NCBI GenBank assembly: GCA_031375105.1
Contig: JANMHJ010000046.1
Location: forward strand, 186,001-250,000
Length of the DNA stretch: 64,000 nt
Origin: JANMDU01 sp031375105
GTDB taxonomy: Bacteria; Pseudomonadota; Gammaproteobacteria; Burkholderiales; Burkholderiaceae_C
Reading direction: 5' to 3'
Part shown: one piece after another, positions 40,304 through 48,280 of the stretch
Layout: the number at the start of each line of letters is the position of its first letter
Position numbering within the stretch: position 1 is the first letter of the stretch
Position numbers and translations under genes: made by a program
The notes under the pieces: generated by a model
What the model saw: only the letters and a program-made list of their open reading frames with translations
Database searches by the model: none
Told to the model about the DNA's origin: nothing

Positions 40304-40705
40304 TTACGCTCTTGGGCTGGTGGCGTAGCGCTTTGACAACCGCAGCATGACAGGCCCAATGGCTTGCGAGATGGGATGCCGGTATTTGGCAAAGAGGTAG
40401 TAGCTCGCGTTGAGCAGCGGTGCGAGCCAGCGCCTGGAAAATAGCCAAGCTAGCGTGGGCAAAGCGGCTCTTTCGTAAGCTGCTGCAAACACGGGAATGC
40501 CCTCAAGCTGCGTGCCGTCGGCTAGGCGACCTTGCATCGTGGCCAAGGCGAGCTTGCACGAGAGCTGGTGCGTGGCTTCATCAAACCCAGGCGCGGCCAC
40601 ATCGACGAATTCCAGCAGGCCCAAGCGATTGCGGCTTTCAAGGAAATGAATTTCTGCCTGACACAGCGGGCAAGCTCCGTCGTAATACATCGTTAAGCGC
40701 TGCAT
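40304..40705 (-). CDS. DCC-family thiol-disulfide oxidoreductase-like protein (DUF393)
   Basis: 133 residues starting MQRLTMYYDGACPLCQAEIHF; the DGxCPLC motif gives the DCC family its name. GIPVFAAAYERAALPTLAWLF and LLNASYYLFAKYRHPIS are also typical. Predicted thioredoxin-like fold; activity unproven. It begins the five-gene light-repair operon, 3 bases before the photolyase start, which suggests a shared stress response to light or oxidants. The promoter must lie in the 123-base divergent gap with lgt. Confidence 0.85.
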   Translation of the reverse strand: MQRLTMYYDGACPLCQAEIHFLESRNRLGLLEFVDVAAPGFDEATHQLSCKLALATMQGRLADGTQLEGIPVFAAAYERAALPTLAWLFSRRWLAPLLNASYYLFAKYRHPISQAIGPVMLRLSKRYATSPRA

Positions 40706-40828
40706 AAAGATAACTCCTGTTTGAATTGTCAGCTCTTTGCTTTACCTGAGTGTGGGCAGGGTGATGGGTCTGAGCTGTATGTCAAGGCGATAGGCTTTGC
40801 TTCGCTCGCTTGAGGCACAATCTGCGCC

Positions 40829-41623
40829 ATGCTGATTCATCCTCAAATTGACCCGATTGCCATCAAACTTGGCCCCTTGGCCGTGCATTGGTATGGCTTG
40901 ACGTACTTGGCCGCGTTTGCGCTGTTTTGGTATTTGGGCACGCTGCGCATTGCGCACCAGCCTTTTGCGCGCTTGAAATGGACCAAGCGCGATGTGGAAG
41001 ACATTCTGTTTCTCGGCGTGATGGGCGTGGTGCTCGGCGGTCGAATTGGGTACTGCTTGTTCTACAAACCGGGCTATTACTTGAGTCATCCGCTGGAGAT
41101 CTTTTATGTGTGGCAGGGCGGTATGAGTTTTCATGGTGGGCTGCTGGGTGTGGTGGTGGCGGAGATGTGGTTTGCCAAAACGCGCGGGCGCACCTTGTTG
41201 GAAGTGGCTGATTTTGTGGCACCTTGCGTGCCGACCGGGCTGATGATGGGGCGCATTGGTAATTTCATCAACGGCGAGCTTTGGGGCCGTGTTGCTGATC
41301 CGAGCTTGCCTTGGGGCATGGTGTTTCGCGGTGCGGGTGATGCGCCGCGCCATCCTTCACAGCTGTATCAAATCGCGATGGAAGGCGCATTGCTTTTCAT
41401 CTTGCTTTGGCTGTATGCACGCAAAGAGCGTAAGAGCGGGCAAGTGGCTGCGGCTTTTCTCTTTGGCTATGGCGTGTTCCGCTTTATCGCCGAATTTTTC
41501 CGTGAGCCGGATGCGCATCTGGGGCTGCTGGGCCTGGGGCTGAGCATGGGGCAATGGCTCTGTGTGCCGATGATTTTGGGCGGTGTGGGCCTGTGGGTTT
41601 GGGCACAAAAACGAGCCACTTGA
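40829..41623 (+). CDS. lgt: Prolipoprotein diacylglyceryl transferase
   Basis: 264 residues, polytopic inner-membrane enzyme. Lgt signatures: HPQIDPIAIKLGPLAVHWYG at the start, GGRIGYCLFYKPGYY, WQGGMSFHGGLLGVVVA containing the essential His, and the family signature MGRIGNFINGELWGR with catalytic Arg; then HPSQLYQ and FGVFRFIAEFFREPD-like VFRFIAEFFREPD. It transfers diacylglycerol from phosphatidylglycerol to the lipobox Cys of prolipoproteins, the first step of lipoprotein maturation. Possible terminator 20 bases downstream. Confidence 0.96.
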   Translation: MLIHPQIDPIAIKLGPLAVHWYGLTYLAAFALFWYLGTLRIAHQPFARLKWTKRDVEDILFLGVMGVVLGGRIGYCLFYKPGYYLSHPLEIFYVWQGGMSFHGGLLGVVVAEMWFAKTRGRTLLEVADFVAPCVPTGLMMGRIGNFINGELWGRVADPSLPWGMVFRGAGDAPRHPSQLYQIAMEGALLFILLWLYARKERKSGQVAAAFLFGYGVFRFIAEFFREPDAHLGLLGLGLSMGQWLCVPMILGGVGLWVWAQKRAT

Positions 41624-41641
41624 GGGCGTCGTTAAAAGACG

Positions 41642-41663
41642 GAGGCTGTGTCATAAAAGCCTC
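41642..41663 (+). terminator. Candidate terminator after lgt
   Basis: GAGGCT-N10-AGCCTC is followed by ACTTTAT. The stem is short and the T-run weak. Confidence 0.35.
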
Positions 41664-41715
41664 ACTTTATCCTGAAGAATATGTAAAAAAGCTTGAGAAA
41701 TTTACTGTGATTAGC

Positions 41716-41735
41716 CATAATTACTGGTAATTATG
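41716..41735. promoter_or_regulatory. Candidate GntR operator (8-bp inverted repeat)
   Basis: CATAATTACTGGTAATTATG is an 8-bp perfect inverted repeat around CTGG, 31 bases before the GntR start. Position and symmetry fit an autoregulatory site of the FCD-type regulator controlling the malonate cluster. Confidence 0.5.
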
Positions 41736-41766
41736 AATCTTTCCAAGGATTGAAAGTACTCGCGTC

Positions 41767-42468
41767 ATGCCAGTCGCCCCATTTGTCAGCCTAGTTGCCC
41801 TGCGTTCTGTGTCGGAGTCTTTGCATAGCGAAGTCGCTGCACAGCTGCGTCAGCGCATCTTCAGTGGGGACCTGGCACCGGGTGCATTCGTGGATGAGGT
41901 GGCGCTATGTGAGCAGCTTCAGATATCCCGCACACCGCTGCGCGAGGCGTTGAAAGTGTTGGCTGCGGAGGGCTTGATTCGGCAAGAGGCGCGCCGGGGC
42001 AGTTTTGTGAATAAAGTGACTGAGCAGGATTTGGATGAAATCTTCCCAGTGATTGCACTGCTAGAAGGGCGCTGTGCACATGAGGCGGCACTCAAGGCCA
42101 CAGATGCTGATTTGGTGGCATTGGCCACCTTGCATGAGCGCTTGCAAAAGGCAGCCAAGGCGCATCGCATCAATGATTATTACGAAGCGAATTTCGCGAT
42201 TCATGAGGCCATCATCATGTTGGCCAACAACAAATGGTTGGCGCAAGTGATCGGCGATTTGCGCAAAATCTTGAAGCTGGCGCGTTTGCAGCAATTGCAT
42301 GCTCCGGGGCGCTTGCAGCAGAGCTTGTCTGAACACATGGCGGTGTTTGCAGCCTTGCGGGCGCGTGATGCTGCTGGGGCAGAAGCAGCGATGCGTACGC
42401 ATCTGACCCGCCAGCGTGAAGCGCTGCGCGAGTTGGCCAGAAGCCAGCACAGCAGGTTGGTCGTGTGA
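41767..42468 (+). CDS. GntR-family (FCD) transcriptional regulator of malonate cluster
   Basis: 233 residues. Winged helix: LHSEVAAQLRQRIFSGDLAP, AFVDEVALCEQLQISRTPLR, EALKVLAAEGLIRQEARRGS. The FCD ligand domain has the metal/ligand-binding Asp/His residues in NDYYEANFAIHEAI and LQQSLSEHMAVFAALRARDA. It lies directly before malonyl-CoA decarboxylase, with a 2-base gap, so it is the likely MatR-type sensor of malonate or malonyl-CoA. The 20-bp palindrome upstream is its probable site. No Shine-Dalgarno is at ideal distance from the ATG. Confidence 0.88.
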   Translation: MPVAPFVSLVALRSVSESLHSEVAAQLRQRIFSGDLAPGAFVDEVALCEQLQISRTPLREALKVLAAEGLIRQEARRGSFVNKVTEQDLDEIFPVIALLEGRCAHEAALKATDADLVALATLHERLQKAAKAHRINDYYEANFAIHEAIIMLANNKWLAQVIGDLRKILKLARLQQLHAPGRLQQSLSEHMAVFAALRARDAAGAEAAMRTHLTRQREALRELARSQHSRLVV

Positions 42469-42470
42469 CG

Positions 42471-43931
42471 ATGGGACTCGATGTTATGCCTGATCGCCTT
42501 GCCCAGTCTGCCAGTCGCGGCCAGCAAGCGGGCTCTTGGTTGCGCCGTCATGCCGCCAAGCTGGGCTGGCAGGCTGAGGGTGCGCAGGCTGTGAAAACAA
42601 AGAATATTAAAGAAAATAAGCCTCCCGCCGTTATCGGTATTGAGCAGAGTGCTATAGTAATCATAGCAACTACGGATCACGCGATGCGCTCCACGCAGGA
42701 GCGACTGAAATCCTCGCTCAAGCAAAAACATGAAGCCTTGTCGCCGCGTGTGCTGCGACGCACGCTGCAAGAGCTGCAAGCGGTGGCGGATCCGGGGGTG
42801 AGTGAAGTGGAGGGCGGTCGGCGCGCGCAAGGTGTGGCCAAATGGTATGCCAAGGCCAGTTTGCATGAGCAGCGCGATATGTGGCTGCTGATGAGCGAGC
42901 AATTTGCGCCGGATGTGAAGCAACTGAGCTTGGCTCGGGAGCGCTATGAGTCGGCATTGTCCTCTGGCGAGCAGGGTGAGGCCGAGGTGGCTTTGCATAA
43001 ATCACTGGCATCGCCGCGCAGGCGTTTGCTACAGCGGTTTTCTGCGTTTCCAGATGGTATGCGTTTTTTGGTGGACATGCGAACCCAATGGCTGCCCGAG
43101 ATCAAGCGTGATCGGCGCTTGCTCGCGCTGGATGCGGAACTAGAAGCCCTGCTTTCTACATGGTTTGACGTGGCCTTTTTGGAGCTGCGCCGCATTAGTT
43201 GGGACAGCCCCGCTTCGTTGTTGGAAAAGCTGATTCGCTATGAAGCGGTGCATGACATCAAAAGCTGGATGGATTTGAAAAACCGGCTGGATTCAGATCG
43301 CCGATGCTATGGTTTCTTTCATGCCAAACTGCCCGATGAGCCTTTGATTTTTGTGGAAGTGGCGCTGGGCGATGAAATCGCAGCCTCGATCACACCGCTA
43401 CTGGATGAGCATGCGGGCTTGGAAGATGTAAAAGCCGCGACAACGGCGATTTTTTACTCAATCAGCAACACGCAAGCGGGCTTGCGAGGCGTTGGTTTTG
43501 GCGATTCGCTGATCAAGCGCGTGGTCGAAACGCTCAAGCTTGATTTGCCGCGACTCAAAATTTTCGCCACGCTCTCACCGATCCCTGGGTTTCGCGCTTG
43601 GCTACACAAGGCTGATCCCGACTTGTTTGCACAAGCGGATGCTGATGCGCAGACCCAGCAATCCGCATTGCTTAACCGCGCCGCGCAATACCTTGCCGTT
43701 GAGCTGAAAGAGGGCCAACCGCTGGATGCTGTGGCCAAGTTTCATTTGGGCAACGGCGCACGTGTGGAGCGCATCAATTGGGCGGCTGATCCGAGTGCCA
43801 AAGGCATCAAGCAATCCTTCGGCTTGATGGTCAATTATCTATATGATCTACGCCAAATCGACAAATACCGTCAATCTTTGCAAGCAGGCAAAATAGCTTG
43901 CAGCTCGGATATTAAAAAGCTGCTGAGTTAA
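42471..43931 (+). CDS. mcd: Malonyl-CoA decarboxylase
   Basis: 486 residues from the ATG at 42471; alternative starts are 42486 and 42684. The N-terminal helical oligomerisation domain (VAKWYAKASLHEQRDMWLLM) is followed by the GNAT-fold catalytic domain with IKSWMDLKNRLDSDRRCYGF, ISNTQAGLRGVGFGDSLIKR, LKIFATLSPIPGFRAWL with the catalytic Ser region, and FHLGNGARVERINWAADPSA ending with the catalytic His/Tyr segment SFGLMVNYLYDL. It converts malonyl-CoA to acetyl-CoA and CO2. Residues 44-67, before the conserved domain, are encoded by repeat copy E; a start at 42684 would exclude them. Confidence 0.92.
   Translation: MGLDVMPDRLAQSASRGQQAGSWLRRHAAKLGWQAEGAQAVKTKNIKENKPPAVIGIEQSAIVIIATTDHAMRSTQERLKSSLKQKHEALSPRVLRRTLQELQAVADPGVSEVEGGRRAQGVAKWYAKASLHEQRDMWLLMSEQFAPDVKQLSLARERYESALSSGEQGEAEVALHKSLASPRRRLLQRFSAFPDGMRFLVDMRTQWLPEIKRDRRLLALDAELEALLSTWFDVAFLELRRISWDSPASLLEKLIRYEAVHDIKSWMDLKNRLDSDRRCYGFFHAKLPDEPLIFVEVALGDEIAASITPLLDEHAGLEDVKAATTAIFYSISNTQAGLRGVGFGDSLIKRVVETLKLDLPRLKIFATLSPIPGFRAWLHKADPDLFAQADADAQTQQSALLNRAAQYLAVELKEGQPLDAVAKFHLGNGARVERINWAADPSAKGIKQSFGLMVNYLYDLRQIDKYRQSLQAGKIACSSDIKKLLS
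42601..42671 (+). repeat. Dispersed 72-bp element, copy E
   Basis: Matches CCCGCCGTTATCGGTATTGA, GCAGAGTGCTATAGTAATCA and TAGCAAC. Sense near the 5' end of mcd, canonical frame (PPAVIGIEQSAIVIIAT). Confidence 0.82.
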
Positions 43932-43952
43932 CCATAAATCTGGAGACAAACC

Positions 43953-44954
43953 ATGAATGATCTGATGAATCGCCGCACAGCCTTGGCTGCTAGTGCAATC
44001 ACTGCGACAGGCCTTGCTACATTTTCCGTAGCATCCAGCGCACAATCTACGTCGGCTTGGCCCGCAAAGCCTGTCAATTTAATCGTGCCCTTTCCGGCTG
44101 GAGGAGGCACGGATGCATTTGCTCGGCCTTTGTCTGCTGCGTTTACCAAAAACACGGGCCGCACCATGGTGATTGACAATAAAGGCGGTGCGGGCGGCAC
44201 GCTAGGTGCAGGTGTCGCAGCCAAAGCACCTGCAGATGGCTACAATCTTTTCATGGGTGCTGTGCATCATTCGATTGCGCCGAGCATGTACACAAAATTA
44301 GATTACGACATCGAGAAAGATTTCGTACCTTTGATCTTGGTGGCCAATGTGCCGCAGGTGGTGGTGATCAATCCGCGCAAAGTGCCGGTGAATAATTTCA
44401 AAGAGTTTGTGGAATTCTTAAAGAAGAATCCTGGCAAGCTCAACTACGGCTCTGCAGGCGGCGGCACATCGCACCATCTGGCAGGCGAGCTGTTCAAGCA
44501 GCAAACCAAAACCTTCATCACCCACATTCCCTATCGCGGCGCCGGCCCCGCACTGCAAGGCTTAATTGCAGGCGATGTGGAGATGATGTTTGATGGCTTG
44601 GGCTCAAGCGCTGCACACATCAGCGGTGGCCGCATTAAGGCGCTGATGGTCTCAGGCAAACAACGCAACCCTGCTTTCCCCGATGTACCTTGCGCGGCTG
44701 AGCTGGGCTTGCCAGATTACACCGTGACGACTTGGTATGGCGTGTGGACACCACGCGGTACACCAGCAGATTTGCAAACCCGCGCCATCGAAGAAATCCG
44801 CAAGGCGTACAACACCGACGAAGCCAAAGCCGCTTGGGCACGCCAAGGCGCAGAGTTCACCGGGCTCACTGGCGCACAGTTTGGTGGCTTTGTGAGCGCT
44901 GAGATCAAGCGCTGGGAGCAGGTCGTGAAGCTCTCGGGTGCGAAGTTGGACTGA
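43953..44954 (+). CDS. Bug-family substrate-binding protein of malonate cluster
   Basis: 333 residues; CTGGAGACA supplies the ribosome site. Signal peptide MNRRTALAASAITATGLATF, cleaved near ASSAQS. Bug signatures: VNLIVPFPAGGGTDAFARPL, VIDNKGGAGGTLGAGVAAKA, PADGYNLF and PYRGAGPALQGLIAGDVEMM. It sits between malonyl-CoA decarboxylase and an enoyl-CoA hydratase (2-base gap to the latter) with MatB nearby, so the ligand is probably malonate or a substituted malonate; no TctAB membrane subunits are present in the window, so the permease is elsewhere. Periplasmic. Confidence 0.88.
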   Translation: MNDLMNRRTALAASAITATGLATFSVASSAQSTSAWPAKPVNLIVPFPAGGGTDAFARPLSAAFTKNTGRTMVIDNKGGAGGTLGAGVAAKAPADGYNLFMGAVHHSIAPSMYTKLDYDIEKDFVPLILVANVPQVVVINPRKVPVNNFKEFVEFLKKNPGKLNYGSAGGGTSHHLAGELFKQQTKTFITHIPYRGAGPALQGLIAGDVEMMFDGLGSSAAHISGGRIKALMVSGKQRNPAFPDVPCAAELGLPDYTVTTWYGVWTPRGTPADLQTRAIEEIRKAYNTDEAKAAWARQGAEFTGLTGAQFGGFVSAEIKRWEQVVKLSGAKLD

Positions 44955-44956
44955 TC

Positions 44957-45763
44957 GTGCTGCGTGTAGAGGTTGCGGGGCAGATTGCCACACTCGTGAT
45001 CAGCCACGCCGCGCGGCGCAATGCGATGTCAAGAGCGATGTGGCAGGCACTTCCCGCCATACTCGAAGCATTGCCGGCAGACACACGCTGCCTCATCGTT
45101 CGCGGCGAGGGCGATCATTTTTGCTCAGGCGGCGATATTTCGGAATATCCGAGCTTTCGCTTTGAGCCCAGCAGCTTGCGAGCGTTTCATGAAGACGATG
45201 TGGCTCCGGCACTTGAAGCTTTACTGGCGCTAGATATTCCCATCGTGGCGATGATCGCCGGCCATTGCATGGGCGGCGGGCTAGAGATCGCTTCTTGTGC
45301 AGATATTCGCATCGCAGGGCAGGGCGCAACTTTTGGCGCACCGATAGCCAAGCTGGGCATGCCGATGGCGCAGCGTGAGCTGGCGATTGTATTGCGAGCA
45401 GCCGGCGAGGCCACGGTGCGCGAAATGCTGCTGGAGGCGAAGGTGCTAACAGCTTCAGAGATGAAGGTGCGCGGCGTGATTCAACGCGTTGTGCCAGATA
45501 GTGAGTTGCAGCAAGAAGCTCTGGAGACGGCGCGGCGTATAGCCGCGCTCTCGCCGCAAGCTGCCAAGCTCAATAAACAATTTCTAAGGCAGTTTTATAA
45601 AGAAAATAGCCCAGTAGCCGTTATGGGATATGCGCAGAGTGCTATGAAATCGATAGTGAATGATGCTTATGCATACGCCGCCAGTACAGAGCATGTGGAA
45701 GGTATCAGCGCCTTCTTGCAAAAGCGCTCGCCTCAATTTATGCCAAGCGCCGCATCCGATTGA
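44957..45763 (+). CDS. Enoyl-CoA hydratase/isomerase family protein
   Basis: 268 residues from a GTG start 2 bases after the Bug stop. Crotonase fold motifs: LVISHAARRNAMSRAMWQAL, GEGDHFCSGGDISEY and IAGHCMGGGLEIASCADIRI for the oxyanion hole, and GAPIAKLGMPMAQRE. The C-terminus EGISAFLQKRSPQF is typical. Residues 212-235, between LNKQFL and AYAYAAS, come from repeat copy F in sense orientation and lengthen the C-terminal helical region. In the malonate cluster it may act on an acyl-CoA made by MatB-type activation; the true substrate is unknown. Confidence 0.88.
   Translation: MLRVEVAGQIATLVISHAARRNAMSRAMWQALPAILEALPADTRCLIVRGEGDHFCSGGDISEYPSFRFEPSSLRAFHEDDVAPALEALLALDIPIVAMIAGHCMGGGLEIASCADIRIAGQGATFGAPIAKLGMPMAQRELAIVLRAAGEATVREMLLEAKVLTASEMKVRGVIQRVVPDSELQQEALETARRIAALSPQAAKLNKQFLRQFYKENSPVAVMGYAQSAMKSIVNDAYAYAASTEHVEGISAFLQKRSPQFMPSAASD
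45590..45661 (+). repeat. Dispersed 72-bp element, copy F
   Basis: Matches AGTAGCCGTTATGGGATATG, CGCAGAGTGCTATGAAATCG and ATAGTGAATG. Sense inside the enoyl-CoA hydratase gene, canonical frame (PVAVMGYAQSAMKSIVND). Confidence 0.88.
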
Positions 45764-45783
45764 CGGCGCATTGGCATCAGCAA

Positions 45784-46569
45784 TCAAACGATCTTGACGC
45801 TCAAATCCGGCAGACCATCAATATGGCAATCGATCACATCACCGCGCACCACGGGGCCCACGTTTTCAGGTGTGCCGGAGTAAATGATGTCGCCGGGAAA
45901 CAGTTCGTTGGTTTCCGAAAGTTTGCTGATCTGCTCGGCCACGCTCCAAATCATTTGATTCAGAGTCGCGTTTTGCTTGATCGCGCCATTGACCTTGAGC
46001 CAAATGCCTGCCTTGCCGATATGCCCCACTTGGCTGACAAGATGCAAAGGGCCAATGGGTGCGGAGCGATCAATGCTTTTGCCAATTTCACAAGGCTTTT
46101 TCTCATCGCCCATGACACGCTGCAAATCGCGGCGCGTCATGTCCAAGCCGAGTGCGTAGGCATAGACGTGATCGAGCGCGGTGGCAATCGGACTATTCTT
46201 GCCGCCCTTGTGCAGCGCAGCGACGAGCTCGACTTCGCAGTGATAATTTTTTGTGAGCGTCGGGTAGGGGTGATCAACCGTCTTACCTGGTGGCACGCGC
46301 TGCACAGCATCGGAGGGCTTTTGGAAGAAAAAAGGTGGCTCGCGATCGGGGTTGGAGCCCATCTCAATCGCATGAGCGCGGTAGTTGCGGCCAATGCAGT
46401 AAACCCGGCACACGGGGAATTGCATGTCGCTGCCCACAATCGGCAGGTATTGCGTGCTTACTTCAAACGGCGTGCGCACCTGCTTGGATGCGTTGCCCGC
46501 AAACGCGCAACCGGCCATTGCGCCCAAGCCCAGCGTGGCCGTAGTTTCAAAAATTTTTCTGCGTTGCAT
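45784..46569 (-). CDS. Fumarylacetoacetate hydrolase-family protein with N-terminal export signal
   Basis: 261 residues. The catalytic domain has FAH-family motifs: VYCIGRNYRAHAIEMG, PPFFFQKPSDAV, NYHCEVELVAALHKGG with the metal-binding Glu pair, and ELFPGDIIYSGTPENVGPV. Family members hydrolyse or decarboxylate beta-diketo or oxo acids with Mg2+ and are normally cytosolic. Here the first 25 residues (MQRRKIFETTATLGLGAMAG then CAFAGNA) look like a signal peptide, with an RR pair and a lipobox-like MAGC, so export is predicted. It is convergent with the hydratase gene (20-base gap) and divergent from matB. Confidence 0.85.
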   Translation of the reverse strand: MQRRKIFETTATLGLGAMAGCAFAGNASKQVRTPFEVSTQYLPIVGSDMQFPVCRVYCIGRNYRAHAIEMGSNPDREPPFFFQKPSDAVQRVPPGKTVDHPYPTLTKNYHCEVELVAALHKGGKNSPIATALDHVYAYALGLDMTRRDLQRVMGDEKKPCEIGKSIDRSAPIGPLHLVSQVGHIGKAGIWLKVNGAIKQNATLNQMIWSVAEQISKLSETNELFPGDIIYSGTPENVGPVVRGDVIDCHIDGLPDLSVKIV

Positions 46570-46645
46570 AGATGTCTTGTGTTTTGTTCGTGAATGTTAT
46601 CCCCAGCGCAAACCCTAAATAACCCATTTTCCTTCTTACTGATAC

Positions 46646-48199
46646 ATGAAAAACGCTAATATTTACGCCAACCTGCGCGAGCAATTCCCTACTGATTTAG
46701 ATTCAATTGCTGTGGAAACAGACAACGGCCTGCACTACTCTTGGCGCGACATTGAGCGCGGCAGCGCGATGATGGCCGATTTGCTGAAAAACCTGAAGAT
46801 TCCCGCCGGCAGCCGCGTGGCGGTGCAGGTGGAAAAGTCTGTGGAAGCGATGATGCTTTACTTGGCTACGCTACGCGCAGGCTTGGTATTTTTGCCTTTG
46901 AATACTGCCTATCAAAGCGCAGAGATGGAATACTTCATCACCAATGCCGAGCCTGCAGTGGTGGTGTGTGCGGCTAAGAATTTCGGCTGGGTGTCGAAAA
47001 TCGCGTTCAGCTGTGGCGCGCAAAGCGTGTTCACCTTAGATGATGATCGCAGCGGCAGCTTGCTTGATCGCGCCGCGCATTGCTCTGATATTCATAGCAT
47101 CTCACGCAGTAAAGATGCTGATCTTGCGGCGATTTTGTATACGAGTGGCACCACAGGGCGCAGCAAAGGGGCGATGCTGTCGCATGGCAATATGCTTAGC
47201 AATGCGCTGGTGCTGAAAGACTATTGGGGTTGGCGTACGTCAGCACAAGGAGGCGATGTGCTGATTCACGCACTGCCGATTTTTCATGTGCACGGCCTTT
47301 TCGTCGCTATTCATGCTGCGTTGATCAATGGCAGCAAAATGATTTGGCTCAATAAGTTTGATCCGAAAGCCGTGATTGCCGCCATGCCGCGAGCCACTGT
47401 TTTTATGGGTGTGCCCACGCTGTACACACGCATGCTCGCCGAGCCTTCGCTGTCGCAAGCTGCTGCGAAAAACATGCGCCTGTTCATTGCAGGCTCAGCG
47501 CCTTTGCTGAAAGAAACTCACGAAGAATGGGAGCAGCGCACAGGCCACAAAATTCTAGAGCGCTACGGCATGAGCGAAACCGTGATGCTCACGAGTAATC
47601 CCTATGCTGCCGATGCGCGCTACGCTAAACAAAACGAGCGCCGCGCTGGCACCGTGGGCTTTCCCTTGCCAGGTGTGAGCTTGCGCGTTTGCGGTGATGA
47701 CGATAAGCCGCTAGCCACAGGTGAGATTGGCGGCATTCAGGTCAAAGGTGCCAATGTGTTTGCGGGCTACTGGCGCATGCCTGAGAAGACGGCCGAGGAA
47801 TTCACGCAAGACGGTTACTTTCGCACAGGCGATGTCGGCAAACAAGATGAGCGCGGCTACGTACATATCGTAGGCCGCAGCAAAGACCTGATCATCTCGG
47901 GTGGTTACAACGTCTATCCTGCTGAAATTGAAGGCTACATCAATGAGCTGCCCGGTGTGCAAGAAAGTGCCTTGATCGGCGTGCCGCATCCCGATTTCGG
48001 TGAGGTGGGTATTGCTGTCGTGATTCTTAAATCGGGTGCAAATGTGAAGCCAGAAAGCATCTTGGCCAATCTGAAAACAAATCTAGCTAACTTCAAAATC
48101 CCCAAGCGTTGCGAGATCGTCTCAGAACTGCCGCGCAACACGATGGGTAAAGTGCAAAAGAATCTGCTGCGTGAGCAATATAAGGCGACGTTTAGTTGA
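46646..48199 (+). CDS. matB: Malonyl-CoA synthetase
   Basis: 517-residue ANL-superfamily ligase. ATP-binding AAILYTSGTTGRSKGAMLSH, aromatic motif ERYGMSETVMLTSNPY, which is the form typical of MatB with the residues recognising the second carboxylate, hinge YFRTGDVGKQDERGYVHIVG and catalytic Lys in RNTMGKVQKNLLRE. It activates malonate (or methylmalonate) to malonyl-CoA, which malonyl-CoA decarboxylase 3 kb upstream turns into acetyl-CoA. The start is 76 bases from the divergent FAH-family gene; promoters should lie in that gap. Confidence 0.93.
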   Translation: MKNANIYANLREQFPTDLDSIAVETDNGLHYSWRDIERGSAMMADLLKNLKIPAGSRVAVQVEKSVEAMMLYLATLRAGLVFLPLNTAYQSAEMEYFITNAEPAVVVCAAKNFGWVSKIAFSCGAQSVFTLDDDRSGSLLDRAAHCSDIHSISRSKDADLAAILYTSGTTGRSKGAMLSHGNMLSNALVLKDYWGWRTSAQGGDVLIHALPIFHVHGLFVAIHAALINGSKMIWLNKFDPKAVIAAMPRATVFMGVPTLYTRMLAEPSLSQAAAKNMRLFIAGSAPLLKETHEEWEQRTGHKILERYGMSETVMLTSNPYAADARYAKQNERRAGTVGFPLPGVSLRVCGDDDKPLATGEIGGIQVKGANVFAGYWRMPEKTAEEFTQDGYFRTGDVGKQDERGYVHIVGRSKDLIISGGYNVYPAEIEGYINELPGVQESALIGVPHPDFGEVGIAVVILKSGANVKPESILANLKTNLANFKIPKRCEIVSELPRNTMGKVQKNLLREQYKATFS

Positions 48200-48280
48200 A
48201 AGCACGGCTCACTTCACAAGCAATATAGGCACTTCAACAGAGGCCCCACAAAGTATGTGATGGCCCAAGACTGTTCTGAT

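Noticed and set aside
47070..47110. ATTGCTCTGATATTCATAGCA in matB as an element copy
   Set aside because: The protein has normal MatB spacing here and no match to the left or middle parts of the element.
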